A stretch of 64,000 nucleotides of DNA from Patiria miniata (lineage: Eukaryota > Echinodermata > Asteroidea > Valvatida > Asterinidae), in contig NW_024037072.1 of assembly GCF_015706575.1 (NCBI RefSeq), forward strand, positions 27,219,162 to 27,283,161, in the 5' to 3' direction. Positions 28,862-40,000 of the stretch are shown piece by piece; position 1 is the stretch's first letter, and every line of letters begins with the position of its first letter. The notes beneath the pieces were generated by a model. It made no database searches and was not told the origin of the DNA. It saw only the letters and a program-made list of their open reading frames with translations. The position numbers were made by a program, and so were the translations under genes.

Positions 28862-29848
28862 AATTTATACAGTAAAAAGCCACTCTGAGTGACTTTTTCT
28901 TTGTCATTTAAATTAGCTTATTTAAATAGCTTTTATTACATCATAATATATACAGTAAAAAGCCACTCCGAGTGGCTTTTTTGTTGTCATTCAAATTAGC
29001 TCATTTAAATAGCTTTTATTACATCTTAATATATACAGTAAAAAGCCACTCTGAGTGGCTTTTTCGTTGTTATTCAAATTAGCTCATTTAAATAGCTTTT
29101 ATTACATCTTAATATATACAGTAAAAAGCCACTCCGAGTGGCTTTTTCGTTGTTATTCAAATGAGCTCATTTAAATAGCTTTTCTGGCATCTTAATATAT
29201 ACAGTAAAAAACCACTCCGATTGGCTTTTTCTTTGTTATTCAAAGTAACTCATTTAAATAGCTTTTATGACATCTTAATATATACAGTAAAAAACCACTC
29301 CGAGTGGCTTTTTCGTTGTTATTCAAAGTAGCTCATTTAAATAGCTTTTCCTACATCTTAATATATACAGTAAAAAGCCACTCCGAGTGGCTTTTTCGTT
29401 GTTATTCAAATTAGCTCATTTAAATAGCTTACTGGCATCTTAATATATACAGTAAAAAACCACTCCGATTGGCTTTTTCTTTGTTATTCAAAGTAACTCA
29501 TTTAAATAGCTTTTATGACATCTTAATATATACAGTAAAAAACCACTCCGAGTGGCTTTTTCGTTGTTATTCAAAGTAGCTCATTTAAATAGCTTTTCAG
29601 ACAACTTAATATATACAGTCAAAAGCCACTCCGAGTGGCTTTTTCGTTGTTATTCAAATTAGCTCATTTAAATAGCTTTTATGACATCTTAATATATACA
29701 GTAAAAAGCCACTCCGAGTGGCTTTTTCGTTGTTATTCAAATTAGCTCATTTAAATAGCTTTTCTGGCATCTTAATATATACAGTAAAAAAACACTCCGA
29801 GTGGCTTTTTCTTTGTTATTCAAATTAGCTCATTTCAATAGCTTTTTG
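28862..29848 (+). repeat. Twelve 83-bp tandem repeats, each with a terminator-like hairpin
   Basis: AGTAAAAAGCC starts at 28,871, 28,954, 29,037, 29,120, 29,203, 29,286, 29,369, 29,451, 29,534, 29,617, 29,700 and 29,783: period 83, one step of 82. Most units contain AAAAAGCCACT, a 3-base loop, and AGTGGCTTTTT (11-bp stem), and several keep the stem with variant bases. The remainder is AT-rich with TCATTTAAATAGC. The array lies near the right end of the Polinton and is not coding. Confidence 0.95.
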
Positions 29849-30621
29849 GTTTGTCATATATCAAAAGGTTTTTGCATTCTTTAACTGCTGAGTCAAATCT
29901 CCTATTTTGACCACGATCCATTCACCCACCGTGTTGACCATGCTGTTTGCCAATGTGACAAAATCTTGCCCGTATGTAACATCTACAACACTAGATGGAC
30001 AGTTCATCTGAAAAAAAGGAGAAATAGGCCTTAATAAGTAAATTTTGTTACACACAAACATACAGTAATAATAATTTGGGGCCTAATCGTCCTTTCTCGC
30101 ATCTGGCATGCTAAATTGCAAAAGACGCAACTACAACGTGTTCGGGGCCGCTGACAAGTAAAGACGCCTATGGTTTACGCCTTTTACACACAAATCACCC
30201 TGACATATTGGACACCTGATGTATAAAAATTCACGTTATAAGCGTATTATAATTACCTTTGAAAGTTGGTCTGTTGGTAGTTTAGCTGCTCGTATTTGGA
30301 AATGAAGCTACACAGTTGTACAGTGCTGTCGAGTCTTGATATGATTAGATACCACTGAACTCCGCCTTATAAATCCGACTGGCCATCCGCTGTGAGGGTA
30401 TCTGGCTTATATAGGAACTAAAAATAGCAACCATTGTGTGCTTCTGACGTATGCGATGAGTCATATCCTGGCTGCCCCAACTAACAAAAGCAATTCATCA
30501 CGGTCCATTGAATTTCAATAGATGTTTACCCCAACTGCAAAAGTGTGTAGACTTGTACGAGTCGTATTTAACACAAGATCAAAAATGAAAAATATAAATA
30601 TAGAGGGCCTGGCCTTATTTC
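29849..30621. other. Right subterminal region of the Polinton
   Basis: No family gene is recognised. A minus-strand 66-residue frame (29,861-30,061) containing MNCPSSVVDVTYGQDFVTLA has no known match that I can name. A deleted SINE follows at about 30,065. The remainder to the TIR is AT-rich with no clear signal. Confidence 0.4.
30065..30215 (-). repeat. SINE fragment inside the Polinton
   Basis: AATAATAATTTGGGGCCTAATC, GCAACTACAACGTG and AAAGACGCCTATGG follow the tail-to-body order of the SINE at 2,240-2,590. TTTACGCCTTTTACACACAA recalls its head, with the middle missing. It is more diverged than the intron copies. It shows that SINE activity continued after the Polinton was in place, or that the element carried a SINE from elsewhere. 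Confidence 0.7.
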
Positions 30622-30825
30622 GAGACTGAGATATTGAGAGAGATATATTTGGGAGGGAGATCATTGGGAGAGAGAGATTATTGGGAGGGGCGGGTGGGGT
30701 GGGGGCGTGGTCAGAGGGTGGGGGAAAGGGGGAGGGGTAAAGTCTGGTACCTGCCCCTCTCCCCATTGGCCCTGTACTACCCCCAGACCTATGGCAAAGT
30801 CTGGTATCCCCCACTTATACCTACT
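30622..30825 (-). repeat. Polinton right TIR
   Basis: Reverse complement of 15,278-15,474, ending CTTATACCTACT. The target duplication TGTCTA follows at 30,826-30,831. Confidence 0.92.
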
Positions 30826-30867
30826 TGTCTACACCGTATAGGCGCACATTCAGACGGATTCACCAAT
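30826..30867 (+). promoter_or_regulatory. Residual 5' flank of receptor copy 2
   Basis: Only 42 bases separate the Polinton's right end from the ATG at 30,868, including the 6-bp target duplication. The context CACCAATATGG is an acceptable start. Any native promoter further upstream is displaced by 15.5 kb. Confidence 0.6.
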
Positions 30868-31094
30868 ATGGCGCAGTTCGTAGTGAGTTTTAAGCGGCAG
30901 CGTAGAACCTGTTCTGGTTCTCTGGGAATATTTTGGTTAGGCATAGCTCTACTTTGTAGCCTGTCCGTGTGTCTTGCTGCGACAGAAGACGAAAATGCTT
31001 GCAAAATCTGCTCCTGCTATAAGACACAAGTGAATTGCATTGGGAAAAATCTGTCATCTGTTCCATCAGGGATACCACAGGGCACAACCGGGCT
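30868..31094 (+). CDS. Copy 2 exon 1: signal peptide and LRR N-terminal cap
   Basis: Met at 30,868 opens MAQFVVSFKRQRR, then the hydrophobic core IFWLGIALLCSLSVCLA, a typical signal peptide with a likely cleavage near ATEDENA. CKICSCYKTQVNCIGKNLSS follows, a four-cysteine LRRNT cap, and VPSGIPQGTTGL, the usual start into the first LRR. It ends in phase 2 before GTAAGTTG. The larger frame running in from 30,634 includes Polinton TIR sequence and should not be taken as the start. Confidence 0.88.
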
Positions 31095-34000
31095 GTAAGT
31101 TGAAGTTCGTTTTCTGCGGTTTGGGCTTTGCACAAAGCGGTTTTCGGGGGAAAAAATCCAAACTGGGCCACCACTCATATTCCTTAATATGACATGAGAG
31201 GTACCGAAAGTTGTAAATCTGATGAAGAAACACTGTTTAAGGAGTGCAAAAAATATTTGATAATACTTTAAATTGTTCTGTCATGGTCCATAGACTTTGT
31301 GCAAGAGCTCTGAGTGGTGGCCCAGTATGGATTTTTTTTCCAGGTTTTCCAATCATTCATGTACTTTTTCAGTTATTTAATTTTTTTAACAAAACGTTTG
31401 TCCACGGATCATATTTAAGGTAGGCCTACGTGATACTAGTAAAACCGTGTCGTCGCACAAACACAAAATCAGAATAATCCCATGTCTCCGAAGTAGCCAA
31501 GTAGAAGGCAGGGCAAGACTACATACTCTTGAAATTATAAAGCATGCTCTTTTAACATTGGAAGCGGAAGATGTTTAAATAAAAGTTATTGTAAGTGCCA
31601 GTTATCATAGTTATTAGATTTAAAGTGGTCCGGTGTGTTTTTTCAATATGTGAATTGTCTTCGTTTGCTGAAATATCACTTATCTTTATCAACTTGAAGA
31701 CACGTCGTTAGATAGTCATGTTTTGTCCGACGAGTCCCCCAACATTTACAAGCACGGCGCTCAGCTAAAAGTAGCTTATGAAATTGGCTTTCCAGTTATT
31801 ATTATTTTTGGTGCAACATGTAATTTTTTTTATAATATGAAAAATCTTTTGGGGTTGGATTCCGCTATTTTTGACTCGCCCTGTATGAATTCGGATGGTA
31901 TGCGCCCACGAAATGCACATACATTACGTTTCCATATAGAGGGCCCATGATAATCCGGCAAGCCGGCTGTATCGCTCATGAAGCACCAAATGTTATGAGT
32001 GGGGGTAGAGTTCGCAGCATGCGTGATCAATGCACACTTCTTGTTTTTCTAATCCCCGCCCCTAATAACCTTGGATCATTCAAAATACGCAGTGGATGGG
32101 GCGGGAACCAGTCTAGGTCTCCCGAACGCAGCACATATCGTCAATGGTCATGATTATTCAGCTAGTCGATGTTTATTCATCAGAAAATAACAATGACGTG
32201 ACCCTATTGGTATCACTCAGTCAGGCATGCCATTAAAGCATTTCAATGAACGGCCCTCTTCGTGCTGCCACAGTGGCCTAGTGGATAGTGGAATGAACTA
32301 TGTATTGCCAGATCTGTGGTTCGAGCCCACGCCCGTTTAAAGGATTTATTTTTGTTGGTTGGGATAGGTTTATTTTATTTAAAGGGAAAACAAGAACCAA
32401 GCGTCTTCCATCCACACAGCGTGTATCTATGCTAGGGCGCGTGTTGTGATTGGTTGAAATACAATGTATGCTACAGAAAAACAAATGCGCCTCCCGAACT
32501 CTCCTTTGTTTTCTGGCCATTGAAGGGATACTTGTGCACGGAGCGCATAGTCAACTCGGGTGGTACCGTAAAGGTACGCGGCGCGCGGCGCGGCGGCGCA
32601 GGCGGACTATAAAACCTGATCAATTACCGAATTGATTTCAAGTCTATCACTTTTACTGTGATCCTTTATTGTGATCCTAAATTCTGAAACGGTGTTGTTC
32701 TTTAAAAGTTTATAACTAGAAAAGTTCATGAGCGACTTAAATGATTCTTTTACAAAATGAAGTAAAGCTTACTACTCGGGCATTCACATCCTAGATCTTG
32801 AACGCGATATATGTGAAACGTCTTAACAACAATATGGGATGTCATGTTGAATAGTTTTATTTTAATCACGATGTATAACAACTTTGAAACAATCCGAAGG
32901 ACCAAAACTTTAATAAATTGACATGTTTATGAGTGACATGTTTTGCTTCCGTTGCGCAGTGCTTATGATTAGCAGGTTCACAATATTTTCAGTATAGTTA
33001 GCCAGCAGTGCAATAGGTAATAAGCGACATGTTGAGCTTCCGCTAAAAGGGGTACCGCAGTGCTTTTGATTAACGGTTGACCAACATTAATAAAGTGTAA
33101 TTAGCCTACGGTACAATAGGTAATACATGCGTCCTTTGGGATATGGTTTTCCTTTGTATGACCGGACATCATGTATGTCTTGATTATATTTCAGAAAACT
33201 CGGACAAAATAGATTGACGAACATACAGAAGGACGACTTCAAGAACCTCACCAAACTTCGGTACTTGTAAGTATCAAATGAATTTCCCGATGCAAAACCT
33301 CATTTTCGGGATTACACCAGATTGTTTTATCTCAAAATGGGACGCATTCGAGTCCATCACAAATCAGACCCAATCAGCTCACGAACTGTTAACTTTAGCT
33401 TTAACCCTTTCCTTACCATGGGCGATTTTTGTCGACAAGAAGAACCCTCCTGCTGGTTCCCATGGGCGACTTTAGTCGACCAGGAAACCACACACAGAAC
33501 ACCCTCAACACAGATATATTTACTACTTTTCAGAAAGGCGACATGTTGATATGTTTGGCCGCCCATTGTATAATGCTTATCCACTTTGATACTTGTCACT
33601 GATGTGTGGTTTAGATGTGACTGGACTTTGCAATAATGAAGACTTGAACTACATCCCTGAAAACGTACATCATTAATATCTAATTGGGACCATTAGTTTT
33701 TTAGTGTTCAACTTTGTATTCACTATTGACCCATTCACCATTAATGGGAAACTTTTTTTGGGGGGGGCAACTGCTGGCACGTACAGCTTTGATAATGGGT
33801 TTTGGACAAAATAAGTTTAGCTTACAATTTACTTCACAATTACTGCAACCACAGACTTGATTTCGAGTAGGCAATTCAGGGGCGGATCCCACTGATGTAC
33901 AAGGGGAATCGAGCTATGGGAGCAGTAAAGGTGTTACGGTTTTTTTCTGAAGGACTTTCTTTTTTCTGGCCCAAAGGGGTCCCCTCTCGCGTAAATCCGG

Positions 34001-37000
34001 GGGGGGGGGGTTTGGGGGGGTGTTGGATTGGCACAACCAGGCTATTCAATAACAAAACTTTCAGAAATACGTGAAACAAATGCTAATTTTATTATAAAAT
34101 CAGTGTATTTTAACAAACTGTAATATATTTTGACATGGTTTACCAAACTGAAAAATTCCAGTCTGAAAAAGTCTTTTGCAGTGGCTTACTCAGTATTGTT
34201 GTTTTTACAAGACAATTCATCCACACAGTAGATAGTCTGAATAAGTTGTTCAATCAAGTTAAATGTTCAGGATGACATTTAATAACTTTTAAGGTGATTG
34301 CAAAACATCCTGTAGGCTGTAGGCCGTCAAAAGTAAAATAGCCTAACCCCTTGAATATTGCTATTCACAAAGCCTATATACATGCCCTTGAAAATAACTT
34401 CTTCTGTTTGTTTGATAGGCACTTGGATGACAATCAGATATCTTATATACAAGGTGCATCGTTCCTAACTCTTAACAACCTTCAAACCTTGTAAGTAGCT
34501 GTTCTCAGTACATTCTGTATTCCATTTCCATTCTTCCTTAATAAGTAAATCGTAGCTATACCCACTAGACCCATAACAAACACCCCAAAAACACATAAAG
34601 ACCCACAAATAAATCCTACTTTATCATCATGGACATTAATTACTCTGACGAAATGACTTTCATCACGTTCATAAATTTGGCCTAGAAAATAGTCATGTTG
34701 AACAAAGGCATTTCCTTTAACGACTAGAGAGTAAAGATTAGACACTCGATGATATTCTTATGCAATAAATATGAAATGTTAAAAATCATTGTCATTGAAT
34801 GTGCTACTATAACGGTAGGTGCATTAGAGCACATGCACGCGTGCAGGATCCACTGCATGATGGATAAACGCGAATACATATTCTTTTCTGGAATGGGTTT
34901 TTCGATACTGTACACTTTCGGTATAGAATGAAAGCTTGAACAATTAAAATTAAGACTTGAAAGTGGATTCCCCCCCCAACATTTTAAACATACCAATTTT
35001 TCGAATGGAAGAGACACACAAACGGCCATTCGCACTTGGCGATGCCCCCCCCCCCCCCCCCCCCCGCGGTTCTAGAGCCAATATTTAGGGGGGCTAGCCA
35101 GGTGGATCCAGAATTTTTTTCCTGGGTGGTGTGCTGAAATGTAGACCGGTTATTTTCTCCGGACACTAAGGCCTCTGAAAATCAATACGTGGGGGGAGGG
35201 GGGGGGGGGGGCTCGTGCCATATTTTCAATGGGGAGCGTTGATAAAATCCTACAATCAGACACACATATTGGCTGCTGCGTCCGAATATACTCGGGATAG
35301 CTTTACACCCCGGCAGGTGCTATGCCCGAGTATACTCGGGATAGCAGTAAACGTTGTGCTGCCCTCTGTTGAACAACTTCAATTGTTTAGGGGGAGACCG
35401 TTCCCATGTACGTCATACTCTTACATTTTTGTTAGTGCATTGGTTTTTTAAAGCCCCCCTAGCCCCCCCCCCCCCCCCCCCGTAGAACCGCCACTGACTT
35501 CTTCAGGCAATTACTGGTAATTTACAGTCCCACACATACTGCACACAACCAAAAATCTGACCAGTGAAGTTGCACCAACGTCTTGTTGCATTTTCACATT
35601 ACTGGAAGAAAATTGAGAGTTTGCTTCGGAACTACTATGATTTTTTTGAATGCGCGCTGAGCTGAAAATATTAGGCCACAAAGGTCGTGGGGTATATTGG
35701 TTGGTCGCATAGAGCTACATATATATTAAAGACATAGTCCATCATTTGTAATTTGTGCATTTTGTTTGGAGCAACAAAAGTGTTCAAAATCTAATGAAGG
35801 ATACTGAACAACTTACCTGATGAAGTTTCAGCTCAGCTTCAGCTGTATTTTCCGAGAAAAAAACAGCATTCTAGGATCTCAATTTTAAATCAAATGTTGC
35901 TAAATCGTGCTTTGAATTGTTTTGAATTGCAGCTTTACGCGATGTCGCGCACTGATCCGACGAATTATAGCAACTGCGCGCGCCTGTGCGTCGTGTCAAT
36001 GTTGCGCGCACTGCGCCGAATAACAAAACGAACTACTAATTTAAATTTTCCTACGGTGCTTTTTAAGACGCACCGTTGGAAATGCCTTCTTTCGTTGATT
36101 TCTTTAAAATGAGAGCATGCCAGAAAGAATAATTTCACAGGGAGTTTAGTCCCCTTAATATCTTTCAACCAGTATGTTTTTCTACATAATTACGCCAGTT
36201 ACTTTTTTGGATAGCTGCAATGATGGACTCGAGCTTGAAGTAACTAGAGCGCTAACTCCTCTTTTTTGCGCGCAGAGACACTTTGAAGCCGTCTTGGGCG
36301 CAGACATTTTGAATTCATGTGCGTGTTTGTAGAACATAATAAAATTAAATGGATTGAATTTTGAAAGTGTACTCTAAAAGCAACGCGCATGTAGAACGTA
36401 CGCAACAGTGTAAGAATGGGTTGCCATAGATACATATGGGCATAGTGCACAAGTACCCCCTTCATTGTTGAAAATGAGGAGCAATGTACAGATAGTGTAA
36501 ACTTGCAGTGTTCTTCAAACGCTTGTGGTTAATTAAAGCTATATTTCATCATTTTCAGCTATCCAAAAGTAACTGACAGAATTATTGTTTAAAACACACT
36601 TGGTTGAAAGATAGTAAGGGGACTAAACTCCCTTTAAAATTATTCTTTCTGGCAAGCTGTCATTTTGAAGAAATCAACGACAGTTGGAAAGATCCGTTAT
36701 AGTAGTTCGTTTTTTTTATTCGGCGAAGCGCGCAAGCGTTGACACGACGCAGATGCCCTCGGAAAAGGTCGGTTTTCACAGGGCACGCGAACGACTTGCG
36801 AAGGATGCGAATGTTGAAAAAATGGCAAAGTCCAACATTCGTATTTTATGCTGCAAAAGATCGCCAAACCATCGCGGGGGTTCGGAAGCATCGTCAATTA
36901 TTCGCGGGTGTCGTTTTTAGTTCGGCGGGAGTTTCAAAAAAAATTGAAATTTATTGCGAACGTTTCCAGCATCTCGGGTCGTGTTTTGCTCGTGATTTGT

Positions 37001-40000
37001 TCTCAAAAATGTCTTAAAAGCTTCGTCATAATTATGCGCAGGACCTACTCAAGACGTGCGCGATGTTCGCAAAATCTTCTTAAATCCCCAAACAGACCGT
37101 CGGTCCAGGAGCGGCGGAACCTGGAGGGCTGGGGGCGTTTGCCCCCCCCCCCCCGATTTTCCCAAGTGTCTCTTTTGCGGCCATAAATGTGCCCCATCGA
37201 GATAAATAAAAAATGCCCTTAAAGTATCTTAGTATTTCTTAGAAGTAACCATTTCCCAATAATGGTAGAGATATTTGTGATATAAACGAGGAATATAAAA
37301 ACCAAGTCCAAAAACCCATACAAGACGCCCTGAAAATGGGCACATAATGTAGGTTTAGCATATAATCATTGGTTTTGAAGAGCGCCCCCTATGTTGGAAG
37401 ATGGTACAAGCCCCCCCCCCCCCCCCCCCCCCCCGGCACTATTTGATTTTACGGAGGCCAAGTGTCCGGTGAAAAAAACGTGGCGACATTTCAGCACGGG
37501 TTTGCAAGTGCCCCTTTTGGTTTGCAAGTGCCCCTTTTGGGTGCTCCCACCCCCCTCCCCCCAGTTTCAAATCCGTTCCGCCGCCGCTGCGTCGGTCGGA
37601 TCACCAGTCGCAAGATAATCGCGCGACATATGTACGAATGTCACAGGAATGTCGCACGGTGTTCGTTGTTTGCGAAATATGCGGAAAAGGTTCGCATGTG
37701 TCGCTACATATCCGCAAGAATTTCGCCCGTGATTCTTGGAACATTCGCGTTGTTCGCATTTAGGTCGCGTGTTCTTCGTGTATGTTGACTGGCCGTAGTT
37801 CAGTCACGGTACACACGACATCGCACAAACTGCGCAAGAATGGTTTACGACTCCATTGTCGGGAGACATTCGGAGAAAAACCTCTCCGAATGTTCGACTT
37901 TGCCATTTTTTCGACTTTCGCATCCTTCGCAAATCGTTCGCGTGCCCCGTGAAAACCGACCTTTACTTTAATTCGTCGGATCAGTGGGCGCCATCGCATA
38001 GCTGCAATCGGCTAATTAAGTACGTGTCTCGGACGCTGAGTTCAGGCCCAATTCAAAACATGATTCAGCAACCTTTTGATTTGAAATCGAGATCCAAGGT
38101 TGTTTTTCGTGGAATATACAGCTGAAGCTGAGCTGAACCTTCATCAGGTTAGTTGTCCACATAGAGCTATATTAAATTACTAGAGCGCTAACTTCGTGTA
38201 TAAAGTAATGCCTGATGGGCGCATCTATGTTTGTGCACAAACCTATGGAGACCTAGAAATTGTGTATGGCTTTTGTACGGCTATTTGCATATCTGCGTTT
38301 GTATTCCATACCGGTGCGTTATCGAAGCCAATACGCCCAAAATCGAAACGCACGATCAGCAAATGAGCGTTTCATTTTGCTCTACGCAAACAGCGCAACG
38401 CGTGCGCGTATTCGCTGCAGATGCTTTTTGCCGTAAGGTTTTTTTAACCGTCCATGACGCGCTTAAGTTATTTGCGTTGTTTTACTTGCGCATTGCATGT
38501 AGAGTATACACTTTCGAAATTCAATCCATCTAATTCCATTATGTTCTACAAACACGCACATGAATTTAAAATGTCTGCGCCCAGGACGGCTTCAAAGCGT
38601 CTCCACGCGCAGAATGACGAGTTAGCGCTCTAGTAATTTAATATAGCTCTATGGTTGTCCACCACCCTTCTTTAGAACAAAATGCACAAATTACAAATGA
38701 TGGACTGTTTACTATTAAGCGCGTCACGACAGTTTTAAAAGTTACGGTAATCATCTGCAGCGAATACGCGCACTCGTTGCTCTATTTGCACCATAGAGCT
38801 ACATTAAAGAGCGCTAACTCGATGTACAAAGAGATGCCAGATGGGCGCATCCATGTTTGTGCACAAACCTATGGAAAACTCAAAATTTTGTACGGCTTTT
38901 GTACGGCTGTTTGCATATCTGCGTTTGTATTCCATACCGGTGCGTCATCGAAGCCGATACGCCCAAAACCGAAACGCACGACCAGCAAATGAGCGTTTCT
39001 TTTTTCTCTACGCAAAACATAGCGCAAACAGCGCAACACGTGCACGTATTCGCTGAAGATGTGTTTTGGTTTTGCCGTGACGTTTTTTGAACTGTCATGA
39101 CGCGTTTAAGTTGCCTGCGTATGTTCAACTCGCGCGTTGCATGTATCCGCTTCGTTCACAAGCACCCCCTCACCGGCAGAGGAAGTACAGCCATCTTGCC
39201 TGACTGCAATTCATTTGCCGCAAAGCGCGGCCACTGCGTGTAAATAGAACAAATCCTCTGGTGTACGTGCGTCACACACAATGAACGGTGTGCGTCGACC
39301 AGCGAAATGTCCCGCCCATGGGACGTCGTTGTTAGGTAAAAGGGCGCCCCCTTTTGGTAGCGCACGGAGCTCATAGTACACTTTCAAAATTCAATCCATC
39401 TAATTTCATCAGTCAGTTGCTGTGTCACGCGTAGCTGCTCTATTTTCTCGTCCACACAACTGACAGCAACGCGAGGCCAGCGAAAGATGGCCATAAAAAG
39501 GGCTTCAGAAAATTCGCAATTTTCAAAGCAAACCACAACCGATCCAAACAAACAAAAGTTGTTCTAGGTAGTTAAAGACCTACTTCAAACATCCATCAAG
39601 GTATTTGTTTTCCTAAAAAAATGGAATTTGATGCATTTTGACGATATTATTTCACGGACAAGTTTTCGGGGGTTTTTTTTCGACAACGACGAAAGTCTCC
39701 CAAATGTTGAATCAATCAAAGGAAAGAATGAACCTTCATCTACAAAAAAATCTTGTGAACGTGATGTTGTTAATATTTTAAGAATTCGATGTACACCTAA
39801 TAGTTCCAACAACTTCCATTTTTCACAACGCGAAAAGATCGTCTCCATTGTAAATAGTCCGAGAGCCCAGTGAGGTTTAATTAGAATATCGCGCACAAAA
39901 GGTTTGATGGTGACAGCGAGTAGGTTCGGGGTGTCCAACCTTCGAAACCGTCATTCTTAAGTGTCACACCCCGTGCGTTTGGGAGGGGCACCGCATAAAG

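Larger units (their letters stand above)
15278..30825. mobile_element. Polinton/Maverick element (adintovirus-like), 15.5 kb
   Basis: Defined by about 200-bp TIRs starting AGTAGGTATAAGTGGGGG and a 6-bp target duplication. Contents in order: SAP-like protein, protein-primed-type PolB, integrase C-terminal remnant on the minus strand, double-jelly-roll major capsid, FtsK/HerA-type packaging ATPase, small membrane proteins, a coiled-coil membrane protein, a minus-strand structural-type protein, a minor-capsid-like region, a two-helix hydrophobic protein, a TFIIB-like factor, then repeat arrays. I see no adenovirus-type protease. It is a broken fossil with perhaps half a dozen or more breaks, mostly in PolB and the integrase. 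The nearly identical TIRs and perfect target duplication suggest moderate rather than great age; a SINE fragment has since landed in it. Confidence 0.93.
32700..34625 (+). repeat. Duplicated two-exon block, copy a
   Basis: About 1.9 kb matches 43,870-45,780 through introns and both LRR exons, with indels. This internal tandem duplication added two LRRs to the receptor. The copies are now about 11 kb apart because other elements filled the gap. Confidence 0.85.

Noticed and set aside
28862-29848. CRISPR-like array
   Set aside because: The 83-bp units are contiguous and similar over their full length with no unique spacers, and the context is a eukaryotic Polinton.
29861-30061. 66-residue minus-strand gene in the Polinton right end
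   Set aside because: Somewhat protein-like (VDVTYGQDFVTLANSMV) but no family is recognised, and there is no start context or neighbour support; kept only as a note.
39585-39938. 117-residue minus-strand protein
   Set aside because: No signal, domain or splice context, and the plus strand is also open over the same interval; looked for THAP or transposase motifs nearby and found none convincing.
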